A DNA stretch of 64,000 bases from Tetracentron sinense (lineage: Eukaryota > Streptophyta > Magnoliopsida > Trochodendrales > Trochodendraceae): NCBI GenBank assembly GCA_015143295.1, contig CM026573.1:9763934-9827933 (forward strand), read 5' to 3'. Made by a program: the position numbers and the translations under genes. The first letter of the stretch is position 1; the number at the start of each line of letters is the position of its first letter. The notes under the pieces are model-generated. The model did no database searches. It was not told the DNA's origin and saw only the letters and a program-made list of their open reading frames with translations. Below are positions 10,409 through 22,413 of this stretch, piece by piece.

Positions 10409-11547
10409 ACAAGGCTTTACTTCTAGATCTCAGTTAGTTCTTTAAAGACCGTATCCTCCACAAGAAATAGTGAGACGGCTATTGACCTGACCCGTCCCTC
10501 TTGCTAGCATAACTCTTTTTCTTTTTGTGCTTCTTCTGGCTTCTTCTTTCTTTATCAATTCTATACCAACAAATGTCCTTATCAATCCTCAATAATTAGA
10601 ACCGTTTTGAAACATTATATTATTGAAGACTAGCTGCTCAATAATTAGAAAGGTTTTGAAACATTAAAATATAGAAGACTAACCAACAAAGACTCAAGAA
10701 TTTTTATTTTTTTTTTGAATTTTGGACTTTGCTATGAGACCACATTAGGGTCGAGATTGTACCAGTCTTATGTTTCTAAATGGATTTCATGGATACGCCT
10801 ATCACTGCTCAAAATGAAATAACTTCTCCACTTTTTGTCACCACATGTCGGATGATGTATAGTCTTATGTTTCTAAATGGATTTCATGGATGTGTAGTCT
10901 TATGTTTCTAAATGGATTCCATGGATACACCTATATCATTGCTCAAAATGAAATAACTTCTCTCATTTTTGTCACCACATGTCGGGATGATGTGGGGATG
11001 CCCATGGAAATTTTCTGACATCTACTAAGACAATCCCGTGCCCCACCCTACCCCAAACCCTACTCCCAACGAATGAATGAAACATAGAAAGGATAGGAAA
11101 AGTAAAGTGACTTTTATTTTACATTGGTTAATTTAGAGAAGGATGAGAGCACTTGGAATGGAAGGATTGATTTTTTTTTCTCTTCTTCTTCAATGTGAGT
11201 GCCAGACAATCCCTCTCTTCCCACATATATTCAATCCTTTTAACTAAGAATACATGAGATTGTTCAACACTAAACATGATTTCTTTGCCCATCCTTCTAT
11301 TATTAGTAACACCATTTCAAGAACGAAATGGTGTTTCAAGCTAGTTAACAATTACCCATTTAGCATTCAAAAGAAAATATTTGAACTATGTATTGTGATA
11401 ATTTATTTCTCAGTGTATTCTGTTAATTTATTTCGTATCTCACTACTACAACATAAATTTAACAAACAGAAGAAACTCACTTCAGCCATGACCATGAGCA
11501 ACAAATCCCATGTGAGACTATGACTATCCTTTATGGGGTGTTAACAC
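10409..11547. other. P450 3' intergenic spacer with local duplications
   Basis: AT-rich, with no gene seen. A roughly 48-bp unit containing CAATAATTAGAA and TTTTGAAACATTA is repeated at about 10590-10680. A phrase beginning AGTCTTATGTTTCTAAATGG occurs three times between 10763 and 10985. Any terminator and 3' UTR of the P450 lie in the part nearest 11547, but no single polyadenylation signal stands out. Confidence 0.6.
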
Positions 11548-13186
11548 TTAGGCGATAAGTAGGCGATAAGTCGGCTTGGCATGTAAGTGGTTAGCCCTTA
11601 GCACTGATATGCCGAACGTCTCGCTCATGTCCAAGTCACCGGGCACCATGCCGTCAGGAAGTTCCCAGTCGAAGCAATGCACTAACTGCGCTAGTACTAG
11701 TCGAACCACGGTCAGGCCCAATTGCATTCCCGGACACCCTCTTCGACCTGATCCAAATGGGAGGAGTTGGAAGTCGCGTCCCCGAACATCTATAGTGGTA
11801 CCAATGAACCTCTCTGGGGAGAATTCTTCGGCATTACTCGACCACACATCAGGGTCCCGGCCAATTGCCCCAACATTTATAATCACCCGAGACTTCTTAG
11901 GTATATGGTACCCGTTGATCGTGATATCTTCCATGGATTCGCGGGGGACTAGTAATGGGGCAACTGGATGTAGCCTCATGCTTTCCTTCACCACCATGTC
12001 CAAATAGTCCAATTTCGCCAAATCCGCCTCCTCCACGGCCCGATCCAATCCGACTACACCCTTTATTTCTTCTTGGAGTTTTTTCAGCACCTTCGGATGC
12101 CTTAAAAGCTCCGAGAAGGCCCACTCAACTGCGGCAGATGAAGTGTCCATTGAAGCCACAAGTATATCCAGTAAGACTGCTTTGATATTGGTTCGATCGA
12201 TCATGTAACTCTGGTCATCATTGGTATCTTTGGACTCCGCCATGAAGGACAACATTACGTCCATAAAGTCCTTGTGTTGTCCCTGCTTGTCGCTACCATC
12301 TTGTAAATGCTCATTGATCATCTTCTCCAAGAATTCGTCGATGGTCTTGCTCACAGATTTCATGCAACGAGTCAAGCCCTATAGCAGATGCAAAAAATGT
12401 TATGCATATTTATTAATTCCTAGAGTTTAAAAAAAAATTAAAAAAATAATATTTTTGATGTTCCCATTGACAGAAACGAGAATCAGGTTATAGAAAGCGT
12501 ACCTGGAGATCAAGTGCTCCAACGTAGGGGATAAAATCGGCTAGGTTGAAAGCTCCAACCAACCTCAGTGCCTCATGAACGACTGGTATGAACTTGAACC
12601 CCTCTTCCCTACTGTGACCAAATAGCATCCGATGCGCGATGTCCTCGACGAGAGATCCCACCTTGGCACTGAGATCGACCACGGCACCATCTTTAGCAGC
12701 AACCTTGATATCTCGAATCATACTAGATACTTCTTCTTTCCTCATGCCCTTAAATGAGTCAATCTTTAAGTTACTAAGAAGCTCTATAGTGCATAATTTG
12801 CGAAAGCTGCGCCAGTAGGAACCGTACTCAGCGAAGGCCAAGCCTTTGCGTCCATAGGACAAGTACTGGGCAGCCTGGTTGTCGGGTCTACTAGCGAAGA
12901 CGAGATCGTGTGTCTTGAGGAAAAACTCGGCCGCCTGAGCGGATGAGACCACCACGGTAGGCACGAGACCTAAGCGCAAGTGCATGATGGGACCGTATTT
13001 CTTGGCCAAGCGACGGAGACTCAGGTGGGGAAGATGTCCCAGCATGTGAAGGTTTCCGAGAACCGGCAGGCCTCGGGGACCGGGTGGTAGCGGTCGATCA
13101 TTTTGACGGTGCTTTGCCGACCGTTGCAGATAGGCGAAGCCTCCAATTACAGCTAAGAGAACCGCAATGATGATCAAAGAAGACAT
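11548..13186 (-). CDS. Cytochrome P450, CYP71 clan, CYP736A-like (two exons, 504 aa)
   Basis: Membrane-bound haem monooxygenase of the ER face, partnered by NADPH-P450 reductase; the substrate cannot be told from sequence. Exon 1 is 13186-12503 (228 codons) and exon 2 is 12378-11548. The ATG at 13186 starts [13 protein letters not shown], an N-terminal anchor, followed by the hinge PPGPRGLP (34-41). An in-frame ATG 8 codons upstream is possible but would place charged residues before the anchor. The I-helix has ASMDTS (303-308), with Ser in place of the usual Gly. The K-helix ExxR is E360-R363, the PERF region is at 416-419, and the haem loop [10 protein letters not shown] is at 436-445 with Cys443. 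The end MSETFG…PTYRL is typical of CYP71/CYP736. No stop or frameshift is seen, so it is probably functional. A broken relative lies at 43478-43826. Confidence 0.93.
12379..12502 (-). other. P450 intron (124 bp, phase 0)
   Basis: On the - strand the donor is CTCCAG/GTACGC and the acceptor CTATAG/GGCTTG. Splicing joins DLQ to GLTRCMKSV in phase 0, at the single intron position common in CYP71-clan genes. Confidence 0.92.
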
Positions 13187-13805
13187 TTGTGATTTGTGAA
13201 ATAAAAACACACACAGTAATTCAGTATCACTTCCTTCCTTGTGATCACCGTTGTAGTGAGTAAGTAAGTAAGTAGTATGTGAATTTATATGACCGTTGTA
13301 GTGAGAAGACGGGATCTCCTCCAGAGTTAGTTGGCGGCGAGCCTGCCAGCATTTACTTTGGATATGCCACCTACCTCTTTTGTATTCCTCTCAAAGCCAA
13401 GTTGGAATGGTTGCGAACTGGATTGACTGACATTACCAATCCCTTGTTCATTCAATAATTAAAGTATTTTTTTTGCCGAGAAAAAAATGAACAGCTGATT
13501 GGTTGTTGAAGATGACAGTATGGGTGGATTGAGAATAGGGCTAACATTAGAAATTTTAGCATCAGATTTTCTGTACCGGATGCCAAAAATATGGTCCCGG
13601 TGGCGGCACCATTTTTCTGGCATCTAGATGCCAAAGATTTTTAGTCAAAAGGAGAAAGTAGAATTAATACCTTTTTTTTTAATACACTACTGAGATTTTC
13701 AGTCAAAGGAGACAGCGGAATTGTCCTTCTTTTTCTCTGTTATTATGATACGGGAGTCAAAGGAGACAGCGGAATTGTCTTTCTTTTTCTCTGTTATTAT
13801 GATAC
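13187..13805 (-). promoter_or_regulatory. P450 5' flank with TATA box
   Basis: ATATAAAT at 13290-13283 lies about 100 bases before the ATG and is the best TATA candidate. The motif CCGTTGTAGTGAG occurs twice (about 13246 and 13293). From about 13330 on, this flank matches 50030-50300. A 54-bp tandem duplication (13702-13755, 13756-13805) ends at the MULE insertion site. Confidence 0.65.
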
Positions 13806-15570
13806 GGGATTTTTCACTAAATACACGTGGGGTTTTTTGAGACCCTTAAAATACACCCCACTTTTAAATCTTCCCTAGATACACCTGAAACTTATTTTAA
13901 GACCATTTTATCCTTAAATGAAAATAAAAGGTAAAAGAAACTTAGAGTTTTTCCTCTCCTCACCTTAATCTCTCTTCTTCTTCATCATTTTTCCCGCCGG
14001 CTCCCTCCATCTCACGCCGTCGTCTCCCGTCATTACTCCATCGTTAGATCTCATGGTGGTTAGTACTTTCACCATCTCTCCTCTTCATTTTTTATAAGAT
14101 GAAAGTTAGGGTTTATTCTTTCCTCTCTCCCATTTCTTTCTATCATTCACTCTCCTATTTTGAAGTCATTTTTTTTATTTAATAAAAGAATTTTCAAAAT
14201 AAAATGGAGGATCCATTGAGGAATCCTCCATCTTAAATGATTCGAAGTCGAGATTGAATGATTCGAAGTCGAGAGGTTTGAAGAAAATCACATTTCTGAT
14301 TTTCGCGATCATTTACAGAAACTTACGATCAATATATAATTATCACGATCAGATTAAAATATTCACGATCAATCTTTATTCTAACTAGTTAGCGGTCAGT
14401 CGATCGTGACAAGTTAGTGTCCAACCATTACTATTGATTGATCGCGAATATTTGGTGGTTGATCATGATTTGTCTACCATTTCGCGATTGAAGTTTTCTA
14501 CCAATTTGCGATTGATCATGATATTTCCAAAATATTCACGATTAATTGCAATGTAATTAACGACCATGAAATCAGAATAAGTGTATAAATGGATTAAGTG
14601 TCCTAAAACAAAACCCTTAAAATTTTTTATATTCTTTCAAAACAAAACCCCTAAATTTTTTTGAATTTAACATGAAAAAGAGATCGTTTCCTCTTAAAAA
14701 AAATAACGATCTAAACGAGTTTCTTCTTAAAGTCATGATCAAGTATAACCAGATAATGGAAAAATCATGATTAACTATAACACGATGAAGAGATTGTTTC
14801 TTCTTAAAGAAATATAAATCAAAAATAAAAATAACATAAAGAGATCGATTCTTCTTACAAATAAAACCCCTCAAAAATCAAAACCTAAAACCTAAATCAA
14901 AAATAAAATTAACATAAAGAGCTCAGAAAATGACGATGCCATCCTTCTCAAGGTATTATAGGAATCCGAGACTCGACCGTTTGTTTTTATCAATTTTTTT
15001 AAAAAAAATTTGGAAGAGAGTTTTGTCTTTGTTCCTTGAGTATTTTGAAGAACAAAAATATGAAACCAAATCTTCTACTATAACCTCAAGACCCTCTATC
15101 TGTACAGTTTGACTACTAGTCTTCAACTGTACAAAACCAAAAAAAACCATGTCTGCAACAAAAATTTTGCAACTTAAATCAACGGGTTACTACAATCTGT
15201 GAAAAAAATCATCTCAAGAGATGAATATCCAAAAGCACAAAGAGATTTTTTTAAAATGGTTTATCGTGAGCTAAAAGCAAATGTGAGAGCATTAACCACC
15301 ACGAGATCTAACGGCGGAGCTGCGGCAGGATACGGTGGCGTGAGACGGACGGAGCTAGTGGGAAGAATGGTGAGGAAGAAGAGAGGTGGGGAGAAGAGAG
15401 TTACACGGTGGGAGGGAGAGACTCTTGAGTTTCTTACCTTTACCCATTATTTTGGTTAAAGGGTATAATAGACTTAAAAAAATCTTTCAGGTGTATTTGG
15501 GGAAGTTTTTGAAAGTGGGGTATATTTTGGGGGTCTCAAGAAACTCTAGATGTATTTAGGGAAAAATCCC
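13806..15570. mobile_element. Non-autonomous Mutator-like element with long TIRs
   Basis: Perfect 9-bp target duplication TTATGATAC at 13797-13805 and 15571-15579. Termini are GGGATTTTT and AAAAATCCC, and the inverted arms extend about 270 bases (13806-14074 against 15283-15570) with moderate divergence. The core (14200-15200) is AT-rich with many CGATCA/TGATCG words, and I see no transposase motif. Total 1765 bp. The arms contain a CT-rich stretch with CCGCCG that resembles a gene 5' UTR, so capture of a promoter-like piece is possible but unproven. Confidence 0.9.
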
Positions 15571-15649
15571 TTATGATACAATAGATTTTTGTCGGAAGAG
15601 AATGCGGATTGTCCTTTTTCTCTATTTTTATATTGACCCAATTTGACAA

Positions 15650-15960
15650 ATCTAGTTATCACACCTTAGATGTTGCCACGTGTCCCTTTTGACAATCTTT
15701 AACTGGAGTTAAGATTCATCCACCCTTATGATTCACCCGCACATCCTTAGGTTTTTTTAAAAAATATTAATTCTTTATTTAAAATTAAAAAACTGTTTTT
15801 AAGGTTTTTAAATATTAAAATATTTTTTTAAAAAATTAATATTTATTTCTGAAAAGGATGTGTGCCCTAAGGATGGATGAATCTTAACCACAATTAAGGG
15901 TTGTCAAAAGGGACACATGGCAACTTCATAGGTGAAAACTAGATTTGCCAAATCCAATTA
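15650..15960. mobile_element. Foldback MITE with about 105-bp arms
   Basis: The left arm (TTTGACAAATCTAG…, GTGTCCCTTTTGACAA, TTAAGATTCATCCA) pairs with the right arm (TGGATGAATCTTAA, TTGTCAAAAGGGACAC, CTAGATTTGCCAAA) around an AT-rich loop. It is related in sequence to the MITE at 61541-61904 and the half copy near 60700. The exact target duplication was not resolved. Confidence 0.75.
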
Positions 15961-16850
15961 CCACCGTAGAGGATATGGCTTCTTTTATATTTGATTTTGA
16001 GCATCAACTTCATAGGCACGTCTGGCTTTTGAAGATAGAAGACATATAATTAGAGGAGTGCTAGCCTTACTCACAGTCAACCTCTACTTTCACATTTCAT
16101 TAACCACATGTCCTTCTTGTAATCTTGTAATGGTTAAAATACATTTTCACAAAAACATGAACAAATGGTTGGTAGAGGATGACAGTACGAGTAAACCGAG
16201 AGTAGGGTTACATTCCTCATATTTTAAACTCGCGAAAGGCACATGCACAATAAGAAGACAGTTTTAAAATAATTTTTTCTTTTGTAAAATTATAATGAAA
16301 TAAAAGTATTATGTCACTCAAAATGAGAAAAAACTCAAATGTACATCATGATTGACATTAGTAGTTTCATTTACACTCGAATAAAATAAACAAATAAAAT
16401 CATTATTATGAATTTCATACAAGTCTCTCAATGTCTAATTGATTAATTTAAATATTAAGTTGATACTAGTTGTGATGAGTTCTTGTTGTTCTATAGTTGT
16501 GCTTGGCATAAGCAATGTGAGCTAGTTCTTTCCCCATGAGATTTAAGTGGCGTTTGGATTGGATTTTATTAGTATTCCCTGAACACTATTATTTGAAAGT
16601 GATTATTTGACACTTAGTTTCTATACATTCAATTTTATCATAATTGATTTTTGGCTAATAAAATCTGATCCAAACACTTAATTACTCTCTAGAACTCATC
16701 CATGAAGGGATTTTTTTTAATCGTTTCTAGGAGATGGACTCTACCCGTTTGTTAAAAATCTTACTCAGTTTATTTCCATTATATGTACTCTCATTACCTC
16801 CGTTGCACGTACTGCTATGGCACTCACAACGGAAATAGGCTATTCTCCTG
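15961..16850. other. P450 upstream spacer
   Basis: No gene seen. About 15975-16020 matches 50245-50285 (the CAACTTC-A-AGGCAC phrase). About 16165-16220 resembles 13500-13560, where both read GATGACAGTA followed by a GAGAATAGGGCTAACATT-like phrase. These are further traces of duplicated P450 flanks. Confidence 0.5.
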
Positions 16851-16854
16851 CTAC

Positions 16855-16894
<40 letters not shown>

Positions 16895-17520
16895 AATATA
16901 CACCTAGAGTGAGGGACGTAGACACCAATAAAAAGTTATACATTTTTTTTTCGGTAAAGAGAAATTGAAATGGACTCCTCTGTCCCTCTCTTAGGGTTGT
17001 CAACAGGAATCCGATCCAAGATCCGTTGGATCATGAATTAATCTGAATTCAATTATATTTTAATTTTTAAAAAAAGGCCTATTTTAATAATATAAAAATC
17101 TAATAATACCTTAATTAACTCTAATTCATGTTAAGTTTTTTTAAAATTAATACTTTATACATAGAAAATCTATGTAATATATTCAAAATGATTAAAAAAA
17201 AAGTTATTATAATCGGATCGGATTACCCTATATCCGGATCTAATCTGATCTAATTATAATTGATCCACCGATCTGATCCGCCTTATCACATATAGGGTCC
17301 AAAGTCCGGCTAATCGGATCTGGATCTTGATCCGATCCATTGACAGCCCTACCCTCTGTCTCTACAACATAAGCATAACCACAACGAGATATAGTGGCCG
17401 TTTTGTAAAAGTATTTTTAAGAAAATTAAAAAGAGTCCCCACTCTTCCTTCTTTTAACAATAAAACAAAAATTTTGATGTCAAGCAATTTTTGGGCTCCA
17501 GACAAAGTCATTATCTAAAA
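16851..17520. repeat. P450-region direct repeat, copy 2
   Basis: Copy of 9151-9870 in the same orientation. Its CT microsatellite is expanded here (about 16856-16891). It includes a MITE copy, and similarity stops near 17520. In copy 1 this block lies downstream of the P450, so this copy marks where the 3' flank of a second P450 would be. Confidence 0.9.
16992..17351. mobile_element. hAT-like MITE (GATCCG-rich), copy 2
   Basis: Starts TAGGGTTGTCAA and ends TTGACAGCCCTA. Flanks are CCCTCTCT (left) and CCCTCTGT (right), a one-mismatch 8-bp target duplication. About 75 bp shorter than copy 1, mainly from loss near its left end. Confidence 0.8.
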
Positions 17521-18300
17521 AGGGTCACTAGTCTTCTTTCTTTTGGAAATTAGAATATGTTACCATTTTTCCAAGTAAGCTTTAACCACATGATTTCGTC
17601 GACCAAAAACAGAAAAATAAAAGAAAGATTTTTCAGATTTTCACCTCGAACAAAGAACAAGAAAGTAAGATTTCCTGGATTTCCACCTCACCCCTCAACT
17701 GCTAAGTTGGAGGTCAGATGATAATTTTTCATCTTGAAGGACAAGAATAAAGAAAAACAGAAAGACTAAGGTGACATTTGGTAAACTAATCTAAAATAGG
17801 TGAAAATTATTTTAAAATTGAGCTTATTTAAACTTTAGATCGTTAAGTTAAAGGTTAATAGGATGTCAACATCCTTTTGAAGTAGAAGTTTAACCTCTAA
17901 AGAAAAAGTAGTTTATGTCTCCTTATAATTACCTTTCCGGTAAAACCTCAACTTCAAAAAGATCTAAACATTCAACTTAATAATTTAAAGTCCAACTAAG
18001 CTTAATTTTTAAATAAGCTCTATTTAGATTAGACTTACCGTACGCCACCTAACTTCATTGATCGAAATGAAAGTCAAAATACAACATTAGAGAACATGAC
18101 TTTTATGGGGTAGTTGTACATTGCCCATCAATATGGGTTGTTATCAAGTAGATGATTTGGGTTGGCTTTAAAATTGTTTTCCCGTAGTTCAAAGGGAAGG
18201 ACGGTTCAATTCACCAATATTTGTATTTATACTTTTCTTTAGGCACATGTTAATTATAAGGCATATTCAAATTATTGGAATTTATTGGTATTGAAGTATT
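17521..18300. other. AT-rich spacer, nothing recognised
   Basis: No ORF with family features, no clear repeat and no terminal structure could be seen. It follows the P450 3'-flank copy, where a P450 body would be expected, but I find no P450 motif in it. Confidence 0.5.
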
Positions 18301-18304
18301 TAAT

Positions 18305-18420
18305 GTCTACACACCATGGGCCTGTCCCAGTGGTTGTGTATCTCTCGTTAGGGAGGGAGGTGTGGCTCGTGTTCGAGTATGGGGGTTTGCAGGTTTTTTT
18401 TTTCAAAAAATCACCTCCCC
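18305..18420 (+). mobile_element. tRNA-related SINE-like fragment
   Basis: A 5' part with CCCAGTGGTTGTG (A-box-like) is followed about 45 bases later by GTGTTCGAGTATGG (B-box-like, compare GGTTCGANTCC), then a T-run and A-run. This is the head structure of plant tRNA-derived SINEs. It is not a tRNA gene, because acceptor arms cannot be formed. Target duplication not resolved. Confidence 0.45.
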
Positions 18421-18444
18421 AAACGGTATTTGTTGTGGGGTTTT

Positions 18445-19888
18445 TGTAACGGATAAAATTCGTAAAAAGGAGTAAAAAGAAGGGGTAAAATAGGGATTTC
18501 TTATGCTCACAAATTCTAACAATTTAGCCGACATAAGCCCACTTGGGCTATGTGCTGGCTCTCTTGAGTGTTGTCTGACAGGTGACCTCATCATGACTAC
18601 ACAAGTCATGATGACTCCAAATGTCTATAAATAAGCAAGAATCACCAGAGAGAAGGGATGGATAGTGCGAAAGGCAAGAGAAGAAGTAAAGAGAAGAAGA
18701 GGAAGAGGAAGAGGAAGATCTGAGAAGCTTGAGTCATTCACACCCCTATCCCGAAGGGATATGCAGGCGGCCAGTCACCTGATTCTTTCATCTTCCTTTG
18801 GTGTTATCCAGCTACTTGATGCTCTTTATGGCTTTACAATCGTTTATGGCCACCGGATTCTCTCAAATAGGCCATGTCCACCTGATGCTCTCCCTAAGCG
18901 GTCACACTGCCACTTGCACGACCTTGCAAGTAATCATCTGATGAGTGCAATCATACTTGAACTTGTGCCTGACGCTGTGAATAGTGCCGAATCCGTTGTC
19001 GCGTTGTCTGCTGTGAATGATGCCGAATCCGTTGTCGCGTTGTCTGCTGTGAATGGTGCCGAATCCGTTGTCGCGTTGTCCGCTGTGAATAGTGCCGAAT
19101 CCGTTGTCGCGTTGTCTGCTGTGAATGGTGTTGAATCCGTTGTAGCGTTGTCTGCTGTGATAGTGCTGTATACGTTGTCACGTTGTGTTGTGAGTAGTGC
19201 TGAGCTTGTTGTCCGTTGTCTGATGTACAACGTACCCGTTGTCTGATGCACAACGGATGCACAACGTATGCGTTATCCGAGCTATGTTATCCGAGCTAGA
19301 GCTACCTTATCCGAGCTACGTTGTCAGAGCTATGTTGTCTGTGCCTTGTCAGAGCTACGTTGTCGGTGCCTTATCTGAGCTACGTTGTCAGAGCTACGTT
19401 GTCCGTGCCTTGTCAGAGCTACGTTGTCTGTGCCTTGTCAGAGCTACGTTGTCCGTGCCTTGTCAGAGCTACGTTGTCTGTGCCTTGTCAGAGCTACGTT
19501 GTCTGTGCCTTATCTGAGCTACGTTGTCTGTGCCTTATCCGAGCTACGTTGTCAGAGCTACGTTGTCTGAGCCATATTCTTTGTGCCTCCTGAGCTACAA
19601 TCTCCAGAGCATAACACCAGAGCTCGTCCTCAAGTGCATATACCCAGTGACCTCACGATAAGTATCTCTATACTATTATGTTCATATGTTCATGTGCTTG
19701 TGCCTTATACTGATGTGATTGTGCCTTATACTGATGTGCTTGTGCCTTATATTGACTTTATCATCGGAGCTTATTTCAAGGTGCACACCCGCCCCCCTCA
19801 GACTCATTCACAGATGGAGTTTTGTTAACATTTCTCTACCAGTTGAGCAGCTACAGACGTGTGGCATGTACGGGATTTTTCCCTTTCA
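18445..19888 (+). repeat. 5' LTR of non-coding element, with two minisatellites
   Basis: It starts TGTAACGGATAAAATTCG and ends CCCTTTCA. TATAAATA at 18626-18633 is the likely promoter. A 36-bp unit (GAATCCGTTGTCGCGTTGTC…) is repeated five times at about 18975-19150. A GAGCTACGTTGTC(A/T)G(A/T)GCC-type array follows at about 19270-19570. The 193-codon frame over this region is repeat-driven. Confidence 0.9.
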
Positions 19889-21005
19889 AAATGGCGCCGT
19901 CTGTGGGAACAATTGAGAATGAGGTAAAGGGGCTTAGACAATCGCAAATGACGAGCATCTGCTACGTCTGAATGGGGCTTTCACTGCATGGCAACAATCA
20001 AGAGGTAATTATCGAGTGCATTCTCATCCTCAAGTGATTTATCAATTGAACTGTCCAGTGCATGCTCTAGTGAATTTTCAATATCAAGTGAATTGCGAAG
20101 TGACTTATCAAGTGAAAGATCAAGAGAAGCGACCAGTGCCATATCAAGTAAAAAACATCGTGAATGCAATGTCAAATGATGTCTTATCTGATATGTCTGA
20201 ATACGGTGATGGGACACTTGTAGCTTCTTAATGACATGTCATCCGAGCAAGGTGTCTTACCACACGGTTCAACACATATCTAAGAATGATGCTCACTACG
20301 GGACCTCTGTGACTCAGTCAGATGCATTGCCCAGTAAGCGACCAATTGACTTATTTTGATGCAATGCCATCTGAGCATGGTGTCATGATGCCCCATTACG
20401 AGTCATTCGCGTAAGATAGCATTTGTCTATATTTATGATGGTTTTTACTGCAAACTCATCCGTGTGTTTATCAAGTGAATCTCTGTGCTCATGCATCTTC
20501 ACGTGTTCATACCCCTTCCTATGCTCGAAGTACCTAATGACTTCATTTTTGTTACATGTACATTCCCGTGCTCTCTAACACATGCTCTGAGGCACTATGC
20601 ACGAGAGCACGAGAAGCAATTGCTCTAACCTGACTAGGGGCTTATACAAGCTCGTCTTCGCTGGCACAAACTCGTCCTCGTTGATGAAAGTTCCTCTTTG
20701 TTGTTTGCAAGCTCGGCCTCGTTGTCAATGATTCGCTCTAACTCCTCGGCGAGCTTTGCCTCCACAACAACAGTTTTCATGTGAAAGCACAACGTATCAG
20801 TGAGAACGAAGCATCTACAACGGAAGAGAGCGGAGAGCGAAACACAATCAGTGTCTGAGGACCAGGTAGATCCATGTTCCTTTTCACGCTCTAAGTAAGT
20901 TACTTGTTTGTTTGTGCAACATGCAGGATATCATTTTTGAGAATTTTACCCATGAAGTATTCTCGGCACCTCGAACGGAGTCCAAGGCACCGAGAAGGGG
21001 CTAAA
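19889..21005 (+). other. Internal non-coding region of LARD-type element
   Basis: Begins with the primer-site-like sequence and ends with a purine-rich tract. The middle has loosely repeated 'caagtga(a/t)' phrases (20030-20160). No gag or pol similarity is seen in any frame. Confidence 0.75.
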
Positions 21006-22413
21006 TGTAACGGATAAAATTCGTAAAAAGGAGTAAAAAGAAGGGGTAAAATAGGGATTTCTTATGCTCACAAATTCTAACAATTTAGCCGACATAAGCC
21101 CACTTGGGCTATGTGCTGGCTCTCTTGAGTGTTGTCTGACAGGTGACCTCATCATGACTACACAAGTCATGATGACTCCAAATGCCTATAAATAAGCAAG
21201 AATCACCAGAGAGAAAGGATGGATGGTGCGAAAGGCAAGAGAAGAAGTAAAGAGAAGAAGAGGAAGAGGAAGAGGAAGATCTGAGAAGCTTGAGTCATTC
21301 ACACCCCTACCCCGAAGGGATATGCAGGCGGCCAGTCACCTGATTCTTTCATCTTCCTTTGGTGTTATCCGGCTACTTGATGCTCTTTATGGCCTCACAA
21401 TTGTTTATGGCCACCGGATTCTCTCAAATAGGCCATGTCCGCCTGATGCTCTCCCTAAGCGGTCACACTGCCACTTGCACGACCTTGCAAGTAATCATCT
21501 GATGAGTGCAATCATACTTGAACTTGTGCCTGACGCTGTGAATAGTGCCGAATCCGTTGTCGCGTTGTCTGCTATGAATGGTGCCGAATCCGTTGTCGCG
21601 TTGTCTGCTGTGAATGGTTCCGAATCCGTTGTCGCGTTGTCCGCTGTGAATAGTGCCGAATCCGTTGTCGCGTTGTCTGCTGTGAATGGTGCCGAATCCG
21701 TTGTAGCGTTGTCTGTTGTGATAGTGCCGTATACGTTGTCACGTTGTGTTGTGAGTAGTGCTGAGCTCGTTGTCTGTTGTCTGATGTACAACGTACCCGT
21801 TGTCTGATGCACAACGGATGCACAACGTATGCGTTATCCGAGCTATGTTATCCGAGCTAGAGCTCCCTTATCCGAGCTACGTTGTCTGAGCTACGTTGTC
21901 AGAGCTATGTTGTCTGTGCCTTGTCAGAGCTACATTGTCTGTGCCTTATCTGAGCTACGTTGTCAGAGCTACGTTGTCCGTGCCTTGTCAGAGCTACGTT
22001 GTCTGTGCCTTGTCAGAGCTACGTTGTCTGTGCCTTATCTGAGCTACGTTGTCTGTGCCTTATCCGAGCTACGTTGTCAGAGCTATGTTGTCTGAGCCAT
22101 ATTCTTTGTGCCTCCTGAGCTACAATCTCCAGAGCATAACACCAGAGCTCGTCCTCAAGTGCATATACCCAGTGACCTCACGATAAGTATCTCTATACTA
22201 TTATGTTCATATGTTCATGTGCTTGTGCCTTATAGTGATGTGATTGTGCCTTATACTGATGTGCTTGTGCCTTATACTGACTTTATCATCGGAGCTTATT
22301 TGAAGGTGCACACCTGCCCCCCTCAGACTCATTCACAGGTGGAGTTTTGTTAACATTCCTCTACCAGCTGAGCAGCTACAGACGTGTGGCATGTACGGGA
22401 TTTTTCCCTTTCA
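21006..22413 (+). repeat. 3' LTR of non-coding element
   Basis: Copy of 18445-19888 with the same start and end, TATAAATA at 21187-21194, and a shorter GAGCTACGTTGTC array than the 5' LTR. Confidence 0.92.

Larger units (their letters stand above)
18445..22413 (+). mobile_element. Complete non-coding LTR retrotransposon (LARD-type), TSD GTTTT
   Basis: 5' LTR 18445-19888, internal region 19889-21005, 3' LTR 21006-22413, flanked by GTTTT at 18440-18444 and 22414-22418. A primer-site-like AAATGGCGCCGTCTGTGGGA follows the 5' LTR, as in Tat-type elements, and a purine-rich GAGAAGGGGCTAAA precedes the 3' LTR. The 1.1-kb interior has no protein domain. The LTRs differ by scattered substitutions and repeat-copy number, so the insertion is older than the Tekay-like one. 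Mobilisation would need proteins from another element. Confidence 0.93.

Noticed and set aside
18305-18420. tRNA gene
   Set aside because: Only A- and B-box-like words are present, without cloverleaf arms; treated as SINE-like.
18665-19593. 193-codon ORF and overlapping ORFs in the LTR at 18445
   Set aside because: The sequence is repeat-driven in both directions (ESVVALSAVN units, SELRCL units) and differs in phase between the two LTRs.
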